DNA of 64,000 nt, taken from Moniliella sp. 'wahieum'. Lineage: Eukaryota > Basidiomycota > Moniliellomycetes > Moniliellales > Moniliellaceae. The translations under genes and the position numbers were made by a program. Of the stretch, positions 22,383-34,251 are shown piece by piece. Location: assembly GCA_003971905.1 (NCBI GenBank), contig RSEE01000001.1, forward strand, positions 930,001 through 994,000, in the 5' to 3' direction. The notes beneath the pieces were generated by a model. It worked only from the letters and a program-made list of their open reading frames with translations. It was not told the DNA's origin and ran no database searches. Numbering within the stretch: position 1 is the first letter of the stretch; each line of letters starts with the position of its first letter.

Positions 22383-25286
22383 CTAGCGCCGAATGATGTG
22401 GTAAAGAGGAGGCGCTGAACAGCTGGATGGCATCAATTGTTGAACAGTGACGATTCGAACATCATCATGCTGCTTGTGCATGGACTTGATCCGCGCCGCC
22501 GGACTTCCTCTGACTTCGCTCGTTCTGGCCCACCAGTCCAAAAGCGGAGTGAAGCGATCGGTGGCCCATCGATCGCGGAACACACTCCAGGATGCGCCAG
22601 CCAACACGGCATGCGTTCGCACGGCTGCCGCAACCCAGTGCGTCGCCTCGGCCGTCTTGTCCTGGGCCAACGCCATCTCAGCCAGGGCCAAGATACATTC
22701 GGTTGCCTGGCTCTGCATGAAGCGCAGTTGTGCCCTCGACTGCTCCGCTCGGAGTGAGAGTGACGCCAACGCACGCCAGGGCTGCCAGGTACGCCGCACG
22801 CGCTTCGGCGTCAGCTTGGGCCGCAGCCCAAAGGTGGGCTTGGAGAACAAAACTTGAACCAGTTCCGGTCGCATGTGCAGCGACCGTTCGGGGCATACGT
22901 GGCAGCCAATCCTTTCCCAAACCCATCCACTGCCTCCACCGCCTCTTGCACTTCCTCTCTCGTTGGTGGTTGGCCTGGACGGCCCTTGGCCACTTGCCGC
23001 GCGTGCGCGGCAACGGGCGCCCAAGCCGCTGCCAGCATCCGTTGGCGCTGGATCAGTCCCTCGCCATCCGCACGATCCGCACAACAGAGGGTGCAGGCAC
23101 AGACAAACCCGTGCTTGGACAGTTGCGCCTGGCGCACGGCATAGGCTTGCTCTCCACGCACATAGGGGTGGGTGATTTCCTCGCCCTTACGCAAGCGACG
23201 GATGGCGCGGGTGGCGACCGTGTTGCCGACAAACACGCTGGATGCACTGGGTAGACAGGCATGGTTGAGCAGGGCGGGCAAGGGTGCGGCATCGTTCCAC
23301 GTCCCAGCTCGCCGGCCGGCGCACGGGGATCGGCCGGCCCAAACGCATTGAAGCGCAGCACGCCGTCCACATAGGCCGCATCCACCCATCCCACCTCCGT
23401 TTTGGCCTCCCACGCCCGGACGCAGCGTAGTATCCCAATGCAGCGGGTACGGCTGCGCCACATGCACATCGTTCTCCGTCTCTGGCCCAGCCGTCAAGCC
23501 CAGCACGGGAAGCGCCAGGGCATCGTACCGGTCGATCAGTTGGGTCACGACCCGCGTCGCCGCAACCAACTGCGTCGTGGTCCCCACTGCCCCCTGTGTG
23601 CAGTCCAGCCGGAGTACAGGCACACCGCGTGTTGCTTGTGCCTCGAGCGCATACGCACCTCCCACAGCCTGCGCTACCAAGAGCAATTCCCCGGGCTCAA
23701 TGTCACGCGCAGCGATCAGGCCCCGCCCTGCGTTGGGGATCGCCGCTACCTCCACCGGCCCGGTAAATTGAGCACCCAGCGCCAAGGGCGTGGCGGCCGT
23801 TGCTTGCGAGGCCGCATAACACGCTGCCAGTGCGCGAGGGCCCGCTCCCGTTTCCCCACGGGATGACATGACAGCACAGTGAGACAGCAACTCGGCCAAA
23901 TCCGCGTGGACAAAGCGCTCAAGATCCAGTGCTTGCCCTTCCGATGCAGGAGGCAACGCGTCCTCCAGGTCATCCGCTTTGGCTGTCACGTCGGCCTCAG
24001 CAGCCTTGGCAGCAGCGATGATGGTGGCTCCCGTCGCTGGATTGTCCAAGGCAGAAACGAGCTCCTGAGCCGCCGCGTCGTATGCTTGAGCTGCGTACTG
24101 AAGCCCCGCTGCCATCCGCGCCAAGAGAGGCCGAGAGACGGATGGAAAGGAGCGCGCGGCAGAAACCTCGGCAAAGGCAGCGCCATACCTTCCTTGCCCA
24201 TACAGGAACCGAACGGTTTCAAGAACCGATTGGTCCGACACGTCGGGTTGGGAGAAGCAAGATGGGTGGGCCAGATGACGGGCCAAGGGCCCCTGCTGCA
24301 TCCAAAGAGCGGGTGGCTCAGTTGGAGACTCGCCTGCAATACGTGGGATGGGCTCAATCGGGAGATCGAAGACCAAGTCTGCCGCAAGGGGGTGATCAGG
24401 GGTGAGAACAATCAGGTCGGTGGGCGTGTCAATGCGGATGCCAGGCACGGCCTTTCCTGAGGCGGGTGCGACACGAGCCGTATGGTGGGGGAGACATAGG
24501 GCTCGCGAATAGCGACCAACGTGCCGGGAGGGAGAAGAGCAGCAAGCTGGGCGGGAGACGTGTTCAACTGGTCGCTAAAGTGGGCTAGCGCCACGGGCAC
24601 AGCGTTGCCTGCAACATCATCAACCACCAATGTCGCCCCCACATAAAAGCCAGCGGAGCAGCCACGCGGCCCACAAGGACTTTCCCTACATGACGGAAAG
24701 GGGCCGCGCGGAGATCTGAGATGGCCATCTTGGTTAACTGGGATAGAGGCGAAGAAGACGTAAACGTAGGCCCTCCCCACAGGACGAGACGGGGATGGTA
24801 TCCAGCCCACGTGGTAGCTGCATCCAACCTGCGATTGTACTCAGCGAGCGCACGCATCAAAAGTGCCTTGCGTGGGACTAGGCGTAGTTTGCCATCGTTT
24901 TGCTGGCTTCCCTTCTTGCCACTTTTTTACTCCCCTTGGTGCCTGTCTTTTGCGGGGCAGCAGAAGTTTCCACAACAGCAGAAGGGGGCTCAGGTGGAGC
25001 ACTTGGCTCGTCAGCGCGAGCCAGAAGGGCCTCCAGGGAAGAAGCCTCGGTGCGAACCAATTCTTGGTCTTTGGCCAGGGAGCGGCGGAAAGTCTCAAGG
25101 ATGGCTACCACACCCGTCGATGATGTCCTTGGTGATAAACCCGGTGTCCTCCCCCTCGGACTGGAGCGCGAGTTCAGCAGCAAGGCGTTTTTGGACATTG
25201 GGGTCGGCGTCCAGCAGGTCCAGGAGTTGATCAGGCGACGGGGGTTTGAGGCCGAGGCCCCGCAGGCTGCGCAACAAGTCTTCCAT
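22383..25286 (-). CDS. SET-domain protein with TPR-like region (fungal SET/TPR, SMYD-like)
   Basis: Roughly 950 residues from ATG 25286 (MEDLLRSLRGLGLK) to TAG 22383-22385. The N-terminal part is helical and charged. The middle has the signature LSQLTKMAISDL ... LLPPGTLVAIREPYVSP ... IRIDTPTDLIVLTP, followed by TPR-like helices (FLYGQGRYGAAFAEV). The SET core is GRGLIAARDIEPGELLL, then LLNHACLPSA (NHxC motif, Ala in place of the usual Ser), RKGEEIT and the post-SET cysteines CACTLC. Such proteins are predicted lysine methyltransferases. Frame changes occur near 25130 (a GGG run), 24930, 24660, 24470 and 22850-22740. An apparent stop at 24878 lies only 20 bases before a downstream ATG at 24857, but coding continues across it in the next frame, so I treat all this as one gene. 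It is divergent with the hydrolase at 25929. Confidence 0.7.
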
Positions 25287-25928
25287 GGTGGATCAAGGGT
25301 CGATGCTCGACGATGTGGAGGAGGCTCGGGATGCCAACTGGGTTGGATGGAGCTCGAAGCTTGAAGCTTGAAATTGAAAGGTCTTGTCGGGACGGACAAC
25401 TTTTTTTTTGGTGAGCCTGGGTGTTGCACCGAAGGGGAAGTGGTGAATGTCAACCTTTCAACTTTCAAATGGCCCGTCTGCCAAGCACCGATCCAAGCTG
25501 CTGATTCTGCAATCCATCGTCTGGCCCGATCGGTGCGGGGCGACGGGTGACTAGTCAGTACCCAGACGGAATGGATGGAATTTGAAATTGGAGGGTAGGG
25601 GCGACGTTGACGTCGACGGCGGGGGCTCAGGCTGAGCCTCAGCGCTGTTGTGCTCAAACTCAGCCGCAGCACTCAGCTGGAGCACTCAGCTATACCGGTT
25701 GTCAAGTTGCCGGGTATTTGGTCTGGCGCACTATCAGCTTGGGCTCACCTTACTAGTTACTCTGCCCCGCCCCGCCGTCCGTCGCCGCCCACCACCACAA
25801 ACACCGCCCGCCCAATTCTCTGCCTGCAGCTTGCCAGCCGCCCTCTCAAGCTTCCAGTCTCCAGTGGGTGCCCACTACTCTCGACCTGCCCGGCGCTATC
25901 CACTCCATTTTCCCCTCTCCCGGCGGCC
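25287..25928. other. Bidirectional promoter region with GAAGCTT repeat
   Basis: 642 bases between divergent start codons. It includes GAAGCTT twice (25356-25369) and a palindromic cluster of GGCTGAGCC/CAGCGCTG words at about 25625-25650. The 3' part is pyrimidine-rich, as expected for the 5' UTR of the + gene. Confidence 0.5.
25356..25369. repeat. 7-bp repeat, GAAGCTT (2 units)
   Basis: Two exact abutting units, with the AAGCTT core. Confidence 0.7.
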
Positions 25929-27944
25929 ATGTATGGCCTTGGCTTCCTGGCCCGTGCCATTCTGCTGCCACTGCGACTGGCCCCCAAGGATTGGACCGCC
26001 GTCTCACTCCAGTTTTCACCTGCCTTACCGGGCGATCCCGAGGGTGAGCAGACGCCCCCGCACGATGGTTCCACCCATTCCTCCTTTCCCGGCCCCCAGC
26101 CACAGGGCACCCATGTAGCCGATGTGGAGCAGGTCGCGCCCGCCGTGCCGCAACTCCGTTCGGTCGTACAAGAACGCTGCCCTTCGCTTGCCGACCCCGA
26201 AAGCCCAGACCATCATTACTACCCGACACCGTACCTCTCTTCGGGCCACCTCCAAACCATGTATTCGTCCCTGCGCAAAAAGGTGCAGGAGGATGAGTTC
26301 CCTTACCGCCGGCGCGTGCTGTTGACACCCGATGGCGGTACTCTCTCTCTGCTTGATATTGCTCCTCCCGCCCAGGCTGCGAGTGACGAGCAAGATACGA
26401 CCCCTACTCTGGTTGTCGTGACGGGTCTGACGGGCGGGTCGTCGGAGACGTACGTTCGGCATGTGGTTCGCCCGCTGGTGCAAACCAAAAAGTGGAGGGC
26501 ACTGGTAATCAACTACCGTGGCTGTGCCCAAACGCCTGTGACGAGTGGCCAACTGTACAGCGCCTGTAAGACCTCCGATCTGGCCACTGCACTCCTGTTT
26601 TGCCAACAAAACTGGCCCCAGAGTCCCCTCGTGGCCGTGGGCTTTAGTCTGGGTGCGAATGTGGTAGCGAGGTACATGGGGGAAAGCGGGGATGCGACGC
26701 CGCTTCGTGGTGGGCTAGTCTTGTCTGGACCATATGACATGACGGCAGGCACCCACCTCCTTGAGGATGGCAAATTCAACCAAAAGGTCTACTCGAAAGC
26801 CATGTGCAGCAATTTGACGCGTGTGGCACTGCGTCAGGCCGACATTCTCTCCCCTCTCACCCCGGCTCAAAGCAGCTGGATCGGTTGACGGAAACGAGTG
26901 ACGTGGTGCAAGCACAAGCGACCGAGCGCGGTCTGGCACCCCCCTACACTCTTCGTTGGTTTGACGACAACGTGATGCGCGTCATGGGAGGGTACCCAAA
27001 GCCGTATGGAGAGTTCCCGTTTAAGGACGCATGGGCCTACTACCGCGACGGGAGTTCCACCAATGTGCTTCAGCGTGTGTCCCGCCCTCTTTTGGCCATC
27101 CATTCGCGGGACGATCCCGTGGTACCGTACCGTTGTGCCGAAGCCATTTCCGTTGTGATGGGAGCGCGAGAGAGCCATCCCACAGACGATTGGGATGAAC
27201 ACGACCCCGGGCGGCCTGTCCCGCCCACGGTTCTGGGCAAAGGCAATCCCAATTTGGTCCTTGCCACAACCGAGTATGGCGGTCATCTGGGATGGTGGAG
27301 CGGGGGTAAGCCCAGCCGATGGTTCAAGACGCCTTCGATCGAATGGCTTTCGGCCCTGGTCGAGGCGCCGGAATGCCAAGCGCTCAAAATTCCACCTAGC
27401 CCCCATATCTCGGGGGCACAGTAGTAACACCCATTAAGGTCGACATTCTCCCGCACTCGGTCGTTCGTCCATACGTATCGGCAGCTGTGCGAAAGGCGCA
27501 GGAGTCGGGCCTATCAAGCTCGGATGGGGATGGTGGGGACAAGAAGGCCCACCAGGATGCAACCGACTTGGCCGACGCGGCCAGCGACGCGGCCGGTAGC
27601 CAGAGCAGTGCTGCAGAGATTGGCAATGACCGCCTCGCCTTTCTCACCACTCCCGTCCTGACCGAACTGGAGCTTCTTCACCCGTTCCAGCATGAGTGGT
27701 CCAAGATCCCACGGCTGGGGCGGAACGGCGCGCAGCGGCTTGTGCCAAGGAGGCCTTGCTGGATGTGCCGCTGACCATGGTACAGGACAAGACTCGGTTG
27801 GCGGTTGGGTATGCTGAGCTTCCGCCCTGGACACGCGTGGCGGGTGGCGGGGACGTTTTCCAGGCCGGTACCGAAGCGCCGGGGGTGACGCAGGCGGGCA
27901 AACACGCGTCAGAGATGCAGAATGGGGTGGTGGCGGGGCTGTAG
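25929..27944 (+). CDS. YheT/ABHD1-3-type alpha/beta hydrolase (Eht1/Eeb1-like)
   Basis: About 670 residues from ATG 25929 (MYGLGFLARAILLPLRLAP, a likely membrane anchor) to the TAG near 27942-27944. The family landmarks are HYYPTPYLSSGHLQTM, then the oxyanion-side motif TGLTGGSSETYVRH, the nucleophile elbow VGFSLGANV (GxSxG), the acid in IHSRDDPVVP and the catalytic His in TEYGGHLGWW. This pattern is typical of UPF0017/YheT hydrolases, which in yeast include Eht1/Eeb1, enzymes that make or break medium-chain fatty acid ethyl esters. A C-terminal extension of about 170 residues follows (PIKVDILPHSVVRPY and an acidic stretch), longer than the usual family length. Frame changes lie near 26870, 27400 (a C run) and 27720. 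The hydrolase fold and triad are seen; the ester substrate is inferred. Confidence 0.8.
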
Positions 27945-28465
27945 GCGTGTTGTTCGCTGCTGATCTGACCAGTGGCTTTTCCATGGGGAGGAGTGACACT
28001 GTCGCATCACACGTGTCAAGCAATCGATATTCTCCGCGACACTCTGATGTAGGGATGATCGATGATGCATGATGTATGATGGGGCACCAGGAAGCACTGC
28101 GCACGCTGGTGGATCGGTGAGCGCTGAGTTAGTGTGACATGTGGCATGCGAATGTTGGCCTGGGGTGGCCTGTGGGCCCAGCAGTGGCCCGGCGCTGCCC
28201 AGCGTCCCATGCGCAACGCAGGCTAAGATTAAGCGCTGGGGCTATAATGGTGCTTAGCGCCTCCATAGGTCATCCTTGGGGGCCCACGCACACCGGTCTG
28301 GATTGACCCCGCGGATCGCGGCGTCCTCACTGCGAACGCTCCATCGACGCGTCCAGTCCGAACGCTCAGGACGTCTGCTGGCTGATCAGCCTCCGCCCCA
28401 GCCTTGGTGACATCCGCCTCCACCCTCTCTCTGCCCGCAACTGAGACCAGCCTGTCTACGCCACC
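27945..28465. other. Intergenic, promoter of frequenin gene, with GATGATG array
   Basis: 520 bases. A 7-bp array lies at 28054-28081. CTATAAT at about 28240 could be a TATA-like element. The rest, to the ATG at 28466, is probably 5' UTR. Confidence 0.45.
28054..28081. repeat. 7-bp array GATGATC/GATGATG/CATGATG/TATGATG (4 units)
   Basis: Four consecutive 7-base units; the junctions contain ATCGAT and ATGCAT palindromes. Confidence 0.75.
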
Positions 28466-29234
28466 ATGGGCAAGAACCAGAGCAAGCTGTCGCCCGAGCA
28501 GCTCTCCGACCTCGTCGAGCACACCTATTTCGATCGCAAAGAGCTGCAGCAGTGGTACAAGGGCTTCATGAAGGACTGCCCATCGGGCCAGCTGGATGAG
28601 GTGGAGTTTGCGCGCATCTACAAGCAATTCTTCCCCTTTGGCGACCCTTCTTCCTTTGCTGCCCACGTTTTCAAGGTCTTTGATGGCGACCACAATGGCG
28701 CCATTGACTTTAAAGAGTTCATCTGCGCTCTCTCCATCACCTCGCGGGGCCGGCTGGACGAGAAGTTGCGCTGGGCATTCCAGCTGTACGATATTGATGG
28801 CGACGGCACCATCACGTACGACGAGATGCTAAGTACGTTCATTCCCCCCTCGGCCTCGCCTCTGCCTCGGCTGATTTTGCTCTTCCTGGTAGCCATCGTG
28901 CGCAGTATCTACAAGATGACAGGATCCATGGTAAAACTTCCTCCGGACGAGGACACTCCTGAAAAAGTGCGTGCGTTCGGTGCCGTTGTTTCTTGCTTAG
29001 ACGTTGTGCTAACCCGGTACTCTCGCACAGCGGGTCGACAAGATCTTCCGGCTAATGGACCGCGACAAGAATGCAGAGAGTACGTGTACCGTTCCGCTCC
29101 GTTCCAATCCTTTTGACCCAGGTGCTGATTAGAGTGTCTCGGGGTCCTTAGTCACCTTTGATGAGTTTGTTGAGGGGTCCAAGCAAGACCCCACCATTGT
29201 GCAAGCCCTGAGTCTGTACGATGGCTTGGTATGA
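28466..29234 (+). CDS. FRQ1: Frequenin / neuronal calcium sensor 1
   Basis: Intact 190-residue protein, the same length as yeast Frq1. Exons are 28466-28832, 28893-28966, 29031-29079 and 29152-29234; the lengths sum to 573 bases, 191 codons with TGA. Donors are GTACGT, GTGCGT and GTACGT; acceptors are TAG, CAG and TAG. The N-terminus MGKNQSK fits N-myristoylation at Gly2. Three canonical EF-hand loops are seen at residues 73-84 ([12 protein letters not shown]), 109-120 ([12 protein letters not shown]) and 157-168 (DRDKNAEITFDE); the first hand is degenerate, as in the family. Frq1 binds calcium and activates the phosphatidylinositol 4-kinase Pik1 at the Golgi. This gene has no frame change, which makes it the internal control for sequence quality. 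Confidence 0.95.
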
Positions 29235-31143
29235 GCTTTCTTCTTTGCGGGAAAGCCGTACACCCAGGATGAAGACCAATCTTCCTTCCCACGCGACGTC
29301 CCTCGGCCACCTCCGTCTATCTCCTACACCCCCTGCAAGTCCTGGTTTTGACTTGGGAAGCCTTTTCTTCCTCTGCTTCCCCAGCTGCTTCTCGTTTCCT
29401 TCATACGGCCCGACCAAGATCAAGTTTTCAGGATATATATGTGCCCATCCCCCCTTTGCCACCCCACTTTCCTCTGGATCCTTGTTGCCACCTCTTTCTC
29501 CTCCATTCCTGCACCTCGCATCGCTAGCACTGGCAATTTTCAATCGTCATGGGTTCCCACGTTTCTCCATGCGCGGTATATGTTCCGTCTCTCGTCACTT
29601 CATTGCGCCAAGGCGAGCCGAATGACTTGGGCCCACATGTGGACCTTTGCTGAGAGACCGACAGCAGGGGAACAGGATGCCGTGCCCAGTCTCCCTGGCG
29701 TACGGGTGGAGAGGGACAGCGAGGTACGGGCCAAGTAACGTCGGTGGCTCTCGGGACGGAGGGCAGGAAGGGGGGGGGGCAGAGTTGGTGATGGCAGAGA
29801 CGACAGGGCATCGCATCTACTTGCGTATGCAGAGCACACCAACTTGATGGGATTGCCTGCCCCACTGCATCCACACATTAACGTCATTAACCCCAGCCCC
29901 TGCCGCCATTGCACTCCCAAAAGCGCGGAAACAGATGTGCAGGAATGGAATGGCCTTACGTCAGCGCCTACCACGACGTATTCCGCCCGACTGCCATGCG
30001 ATCCCAGATGAAAAATCGGGAGGCTGCAGTAGCCGCTGCCCCTGCGCCTCAGCCTAAGGTGAGTACTAACTGAGTACGGCTGCGGCAGCTGTGCCCAGGC
30101 GCACGCCTGCGCACGCCCGAGCGCTGCATGCAGCCAGCAGCAGGGTGCAGCGCGCCGACACTGGCCAGACGCCTGCCGGGGAGCGGCGTTGCCGCAGCCC
30201 GAGCTGCCGGAGCCCAGCGCCGCACTAGGCCGCAGCCGGCATCCAATACGAATCACCGAGTCTTGATGACCAGTGATTGGTGACCGGTGAGTGAAAGGGT
30301 GCCAGTAGGGGCCAGCGGCAAGGGAGCGCAAGGGATGGTGGATCCGGCCGGCAGACGCGTAACAAGCCGCAGGAAGGCACGGCAGCAGTGTGCAGCCAGG
30401 GGACAGAGGCAGGGTGCGGACCCCGAGCAGGCGCAACGGGGTGCGGAGGCGCAGGCACGAGGCGGTGTGGCTGCGCTGCGCTGGATGCGCTGGCAGCGGG
30501 CAGGCGGGCGGGAGGCACGGGGGCAGCCAGGGCCGGCGAGTGAAAAAGAGGCCCGAGGATCCAAGCAGCGGCGGGCGGATGGCTGCGGTGGGCTGCGCCA
30601 GCTGTGCTCGGGGCAGCCTGCGCGCTGCTCGCTTCTCTGCTGCACCACACACCGCGTCGCCCGGCGTCTCTGCGTCTCTGCGTGCGTCCTGCCTGCGTCG
30701 TCCGCCTGCCTCGTGCCGCCCGCCTTCTGCCCGCAGCGCCCGTCAGAGCCCAGCAGCACAGGCCTGCACAAGCCCCTCGGCCTCAGCGCTCCCTGCCGCC
30801 TGCCTCCGCCTCCCGCCTCTGCCGCGCCGCCCATCCGCTCCGCCAGCACCTCGCCTGCGCCCTCCTGCCGCCGCCGCAGCCAGCACGCGCAAGCAGCCCG
30901 ACGCCTGACCCGGCTGACCCCTGACCCGCTCGCGCCTGTACGCGTCGCCTGCCGCTTGCCCCCACCTCACCCGTCACGACGCCTGCGCTCCCGCCGTCGC
31001 GACCGCCGCCCTGACCAGCAGCAGCCCATCCGCCCTCCCCTCCCGCGTACGTCCGTGTCTTCCGTCGCTGTCTGCCGCCCTCGGCGCCGCGCATGCTGGT
31101 ACTGACGCGCCTCCTCCTGCGCGCATGCGTGTCTGCTCCCAGC
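29235..31143. other. Intergenic region with GC-rich leader of HMG gene
   Basis: 1.9 kb. The first 300 bases are probable 3' UTR of frequenin. About 30.0-31.1 kb is strongly GC-rich and full of GCAG/CTGC words, which produces long meaningless ORFs on both strands. The last part holds a likely 5' UTR intron (31047-31142). Confidence 0.45.
31047..31142 (+). other. Probable 5' UTR intron of the HMG-box gene
   Basis: Donor GTACGT at 31047-31052, a possible branch point CTGAC at about 31104, and a pyrimidine-rich end with CCCAG at 31138-31142. The ATG lies two bases after the acceptor. The size of 96 nt fits the other introns here. Confidence 0.5.
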
Positions 31144-32533
31144 ATGGATCCCCCCGACGCCTTTGGCTTTGGCGCGCCCCCTCGGCCGCCGGCGCGCACC
31201 CCGGCCCCTTCCCCGGCTACCCCAGCCTCGCCTATCCGCCCCACCACCCCGGCCACCACCCGCAGCACCCGCATCACCAGCAGCACCCCCACCCGCACCA
31301 CCCGCACCATCCCCACCACCCGCCCAGCGCCTACTCCGCCTCCCCCGGCCCCGCCTTTGCCCCGCCCACCAACAGCATGTACCTCCCCGGCCCCGCCGAC
31401 CCCTACCAGCAGCCCCCGCCTCAGGGGTACGCCACCATGCCCACCTACTCGGCCCAACCGTCTTACTTCTCTAATGTCATGCCCTCCCAGCTTCCGCCAC
31501 CGTCAGCCGAGCCGCTTCTTTCCACGCCAGCCACCAGCCACGGCCACGGCCACCATGGCCACCCACACGGCCATCCGCATCTCCCGCCCTCGCGGCAAGC
31601 GCGGATGCCCGATCCGCGTATGCCCAAGGACGAGTACTCGCGCGTGGCCAAGGAAGACTACGAGCCGGAAACCGAACCGGGGCCGAACCTGTACCCGACG
31701 CGGACCCCCCCGCTGCTTCCAGGGGGTCGGTCGCGCAGGAAGCGCGGCGCAGCTGCCGACCCGCCCAAGAAGCCGATGCGTGCGCATGTCAAGCCGCCCA
31801 AGCAGGCGCCTTCGGCGTGGCAGCTGTTCTTTACCCAAGAATTGGCCTTGCAGCGCAGTGCCAACCCACAAGGTCGTCTGAACGTGGCCCAGGTCTCCAA
31901 GGGGGCTGGGGAGAAGTACAATGCTGCCGGCGTCCGAGAAGGCCAAGTTTCAAGCCGAGAGTTTGCGTCTCAAGGGCGAATGGGAGGAAGCGATGCGAAA
32001 GTGGACCGCATCCTTGTCCCCCGAGGACATCAAGTTGGAGAATGCGTTCCGCACTCAACAGCGCAAGGAAGGCAAATCGCGTAAAGCCAACTTGAAGGAT
32101 CCGCATGCACCCAAAAAGCCATTGTCGGCTTACTTTTTGTTCCTTCGCGCCATTCGCGCCTCGCCCGAGCTCACACGCAGCGTGTTTGACGGTGCGGTCG
32201 GCACCACGAAACAATCCATGCTAGCTGCCACACGGTGGCGTGAATTGAGCGAGAAGGAGAAGTTGCCTTTCATCACCAAGGCGGAGCAGGACAAGGTGCG
32301 GTACGAACAGAGCCACAAAGTGTACGAGGCGGCCTTGGCAAACGGCGTGCCCCACGCTTCCGCGGCGGCTGAAGCCAGGCAGGCCGGCTTGGCCCGCAGA
32401 CCAAATGGCCAAAACGAGCCCGGTGGTGGCGCAACTGATCCAGGAGGGCTTGCCCCGAGGCATTTCGTTCGACCCAACTTCAAAGGAGTTTGATGGTACC
32501 GCTGCGGCGGCAGCGGCGGAGCAGACGGAATAG
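31144..32533 (+). CDS. Two-HMG-box DNA-binding protein with His/Pro-rich N-terminus
   Basis: About 460 residues from ATG 31144 (MDPPDAFGFG) to TAG 32531-32533. The N-terminal 110 residues are Pro/His-rich with many HHP repeats. A basic stretch follows (RSRRKRG), then HMG box 1, starting PKQAPSAWQLFFTQEL, and HMG box 2, starting DPHAPKKPLSAYFLFLRA. The second box has the classical PKKPLSAYFLF opening of HMGB-type proteins. Such boxes bend DNA; the protein could be a chromatin factor, a mating or filamentation regulator, or a mitochondrial HMG protein. I see no presequence, so nuclear is more likely. The C-terminus ends in an alanine run and EQTE. Frame changes lie near 31170, 31920 and 32405. 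The HMG assignment is firm; the exact orthologue is not. Confidence 0.8.
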
Positions 32534-33339
32534 CTGTCCTCCTCTCCTCCCCCGACTTCGTCTTCCCGCCCCCTCGATTCCACTCACGAATTGGGCCAAG
32601 TCCCCCTCTCCTGCAAAATGCCCACCTCCTTGCATTTCGGCTCATTGCAAGCCGTGCTTCCCCGCCTCGTTGCCCTTGGTCCCATTCTTTGTTGCCCTCA
32701 TGCCACCTTTTCTTTTTTCCCTCTGGTCGAAGAGAACCAAAAGGGGCCTACGCCCCGCTCTACCTCGCCTCGCCCATTATGTGTATGAACCCCCTTGCTT
32801 CCCCATGCTTGATGATGGGGATGCACAAAACCCCTTCCTGCCGCTAGTGCGAGTGACTGTTGTCCCGCCATGGAGGAAATGGGTCGGGGTCCATGCACAC
32901 ATCCCTTCTTTCCTGTGCTCTGCTCGTATTGTACTTGGCTTCAAGTTTGGCCTGCGTTCTTGCTGAAATCAACTGCTTTCCGCTTCCCCCCGTCGACGTC
33001 TAGGTCGATGTCGTCGCAGATGCGTTTTGTCTGGCGCCTAGACGCGGACGTGCGGTGTACCATTGTAGCGATTTCAGTCGCGCTTAGCTCCCAGTCCGAA
33101 TCACCTACCTATTTTTCCCCCTTTTGGCCTGTAGACCCCTTCGTAGGATGGAATGATGGACCGTATTTACCTCGGGGGGCGAGGGACGCTGAAACGTATA
33201 GGTTCTTGTCGACACCACCTCTCTTCGGCGCTCAGCCTGAGCGCTCATGCATTTATGCTTCATGGCGGCTCCTTCCTTCCATTGGTGATCGTGTTGTGGG
33301 AGTCTAAAGGGATGCGACGTGTGTGGTCGAGTGCAACAG

Positions 33340-33387
33340 GCGAACACCGAATTGAGCGCATACATGCGAACACCGAATTGAGCGCAT
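33340..33387. repeat. 22-bp direct repeat, two copies, period 26
   Basis: The copies at 33340-33361 and 33366-33387 are identical over 22 bases and contain the GAATTGAGCGCAT core. They lie just upstream of the AAGCTTG array. Confidence 0.75.
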
Positions 33388-33409
33388 TCTGTGTTGCTTG
33401 ACGAGTTTG

Positions 33410-33465
33410 CAGCTTGAAGCTTGCAGCTTGAAGCTTGCAGCTTGAAGCTTGAAGCTTGAAGCTTG
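33410..33465. repeat. 7-bp array, AAGCTTG/CAGCTTG (8 units)
   Basis: Eight perfect 7-base units in the order C-A-C-A-C-A-A-A, where the letter is the first base of xAGCTTG. The alternation suggests growth by duplication of a 14-base pair of units. Core palindrome AAGCTT. Confidence 0.9.
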
Positions 33466-33533
33466 ACGCGGCCAAACGGTGGAGCTTGAGCAATTTGAGC
33501 TTCCCCAAAAAAGCCTCTCTGCTTCTTTCTCTT

Positions 33534-33554
33534 GTCACATGTCACATGTCACAA
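33534..33554. repeat. 7-bp array, GTCACAT (3 units)
   Basis: Units GTCACAT, GTCACAT, GTCACAA. The core is palindrome ACATGT plus C. Confidence 0.8.
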
Positions 33555-34251
33555 AGCCAAAAAATGCTTGGCAAAACGTACATATACACAGTAGGCGGAG
33601 GGCCATAGTAAGCCTAGTAGTACGGCATCCATCGTTCCCCGAGGGCCAACGCAGCACCTCTACCACCTTGTACCTCGGTTGTGCCTTGCACCGTGGAAAT
33701 ACATGATGTCACCACCTCGTTCGCCGAGTTTGGTAGCTACACAGCTGCAGTAGCCGCGGCTGTCAAAAATGTGAGACTGCAAAACACTGAATAGCAACTG
33801 AGTGTACTGAGATGAGAGAAGTTTATGTGTGGCGTATACAGTGCTCAGAACTTCTCAGTGTGTTGATGTTTTGGTGTTGAACACGTTGAACGTGTTGAAC
33901 GTTGAACGTTGATGCTGTGTGCTGAGAATTCGCGCTTCCAGCTCCCAGCGTCAAAAAGCACTCGGTACTGAGTAGAATATTGGGCTGGCAGCTGCATCGG
34001 CTCAGCAAGAGGTTGTAGGTTCTCCATACCGTACTATCCGTCTGGCATCAAGCTTCCAGATTTGTGTACCAGTATCGGCGGTGTTCCGGGGAGAGGGAAA
34101 TCACATGTAACTTTTTTGATAGGTTTTGCTTGAGACGAGAGAAAAAAGCTCACCAGACCACCCCCCATCTTGCATCTTCCTTAGCGAGGTGCAGTGTGAG
34201 GTACTCCTGTTTACACCAGTGAGGTTCACATATTGTCACAGCTCAGCATGG

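Noticed and set aside
24857-25286. A separate small gene upstream of the SET gene
   Set aside because: Only 20 bases separate its apparent stop from the next ATG, and coding continues across in the neighbouring frame (DGKLRLVPRKALLMRALAEY). One gene with a frame change is simpler.
30253-31105. Long open frames on both strands before the HMG gene
   Set aside because: Arg/Pro/Ala-rich shadows of GC-rich leader DNA, without any domain.
33410-33465. CRISPR-like or satellite array
   Set aside because: Units are only 7 bases without spacers, and the host is a eukaryote.
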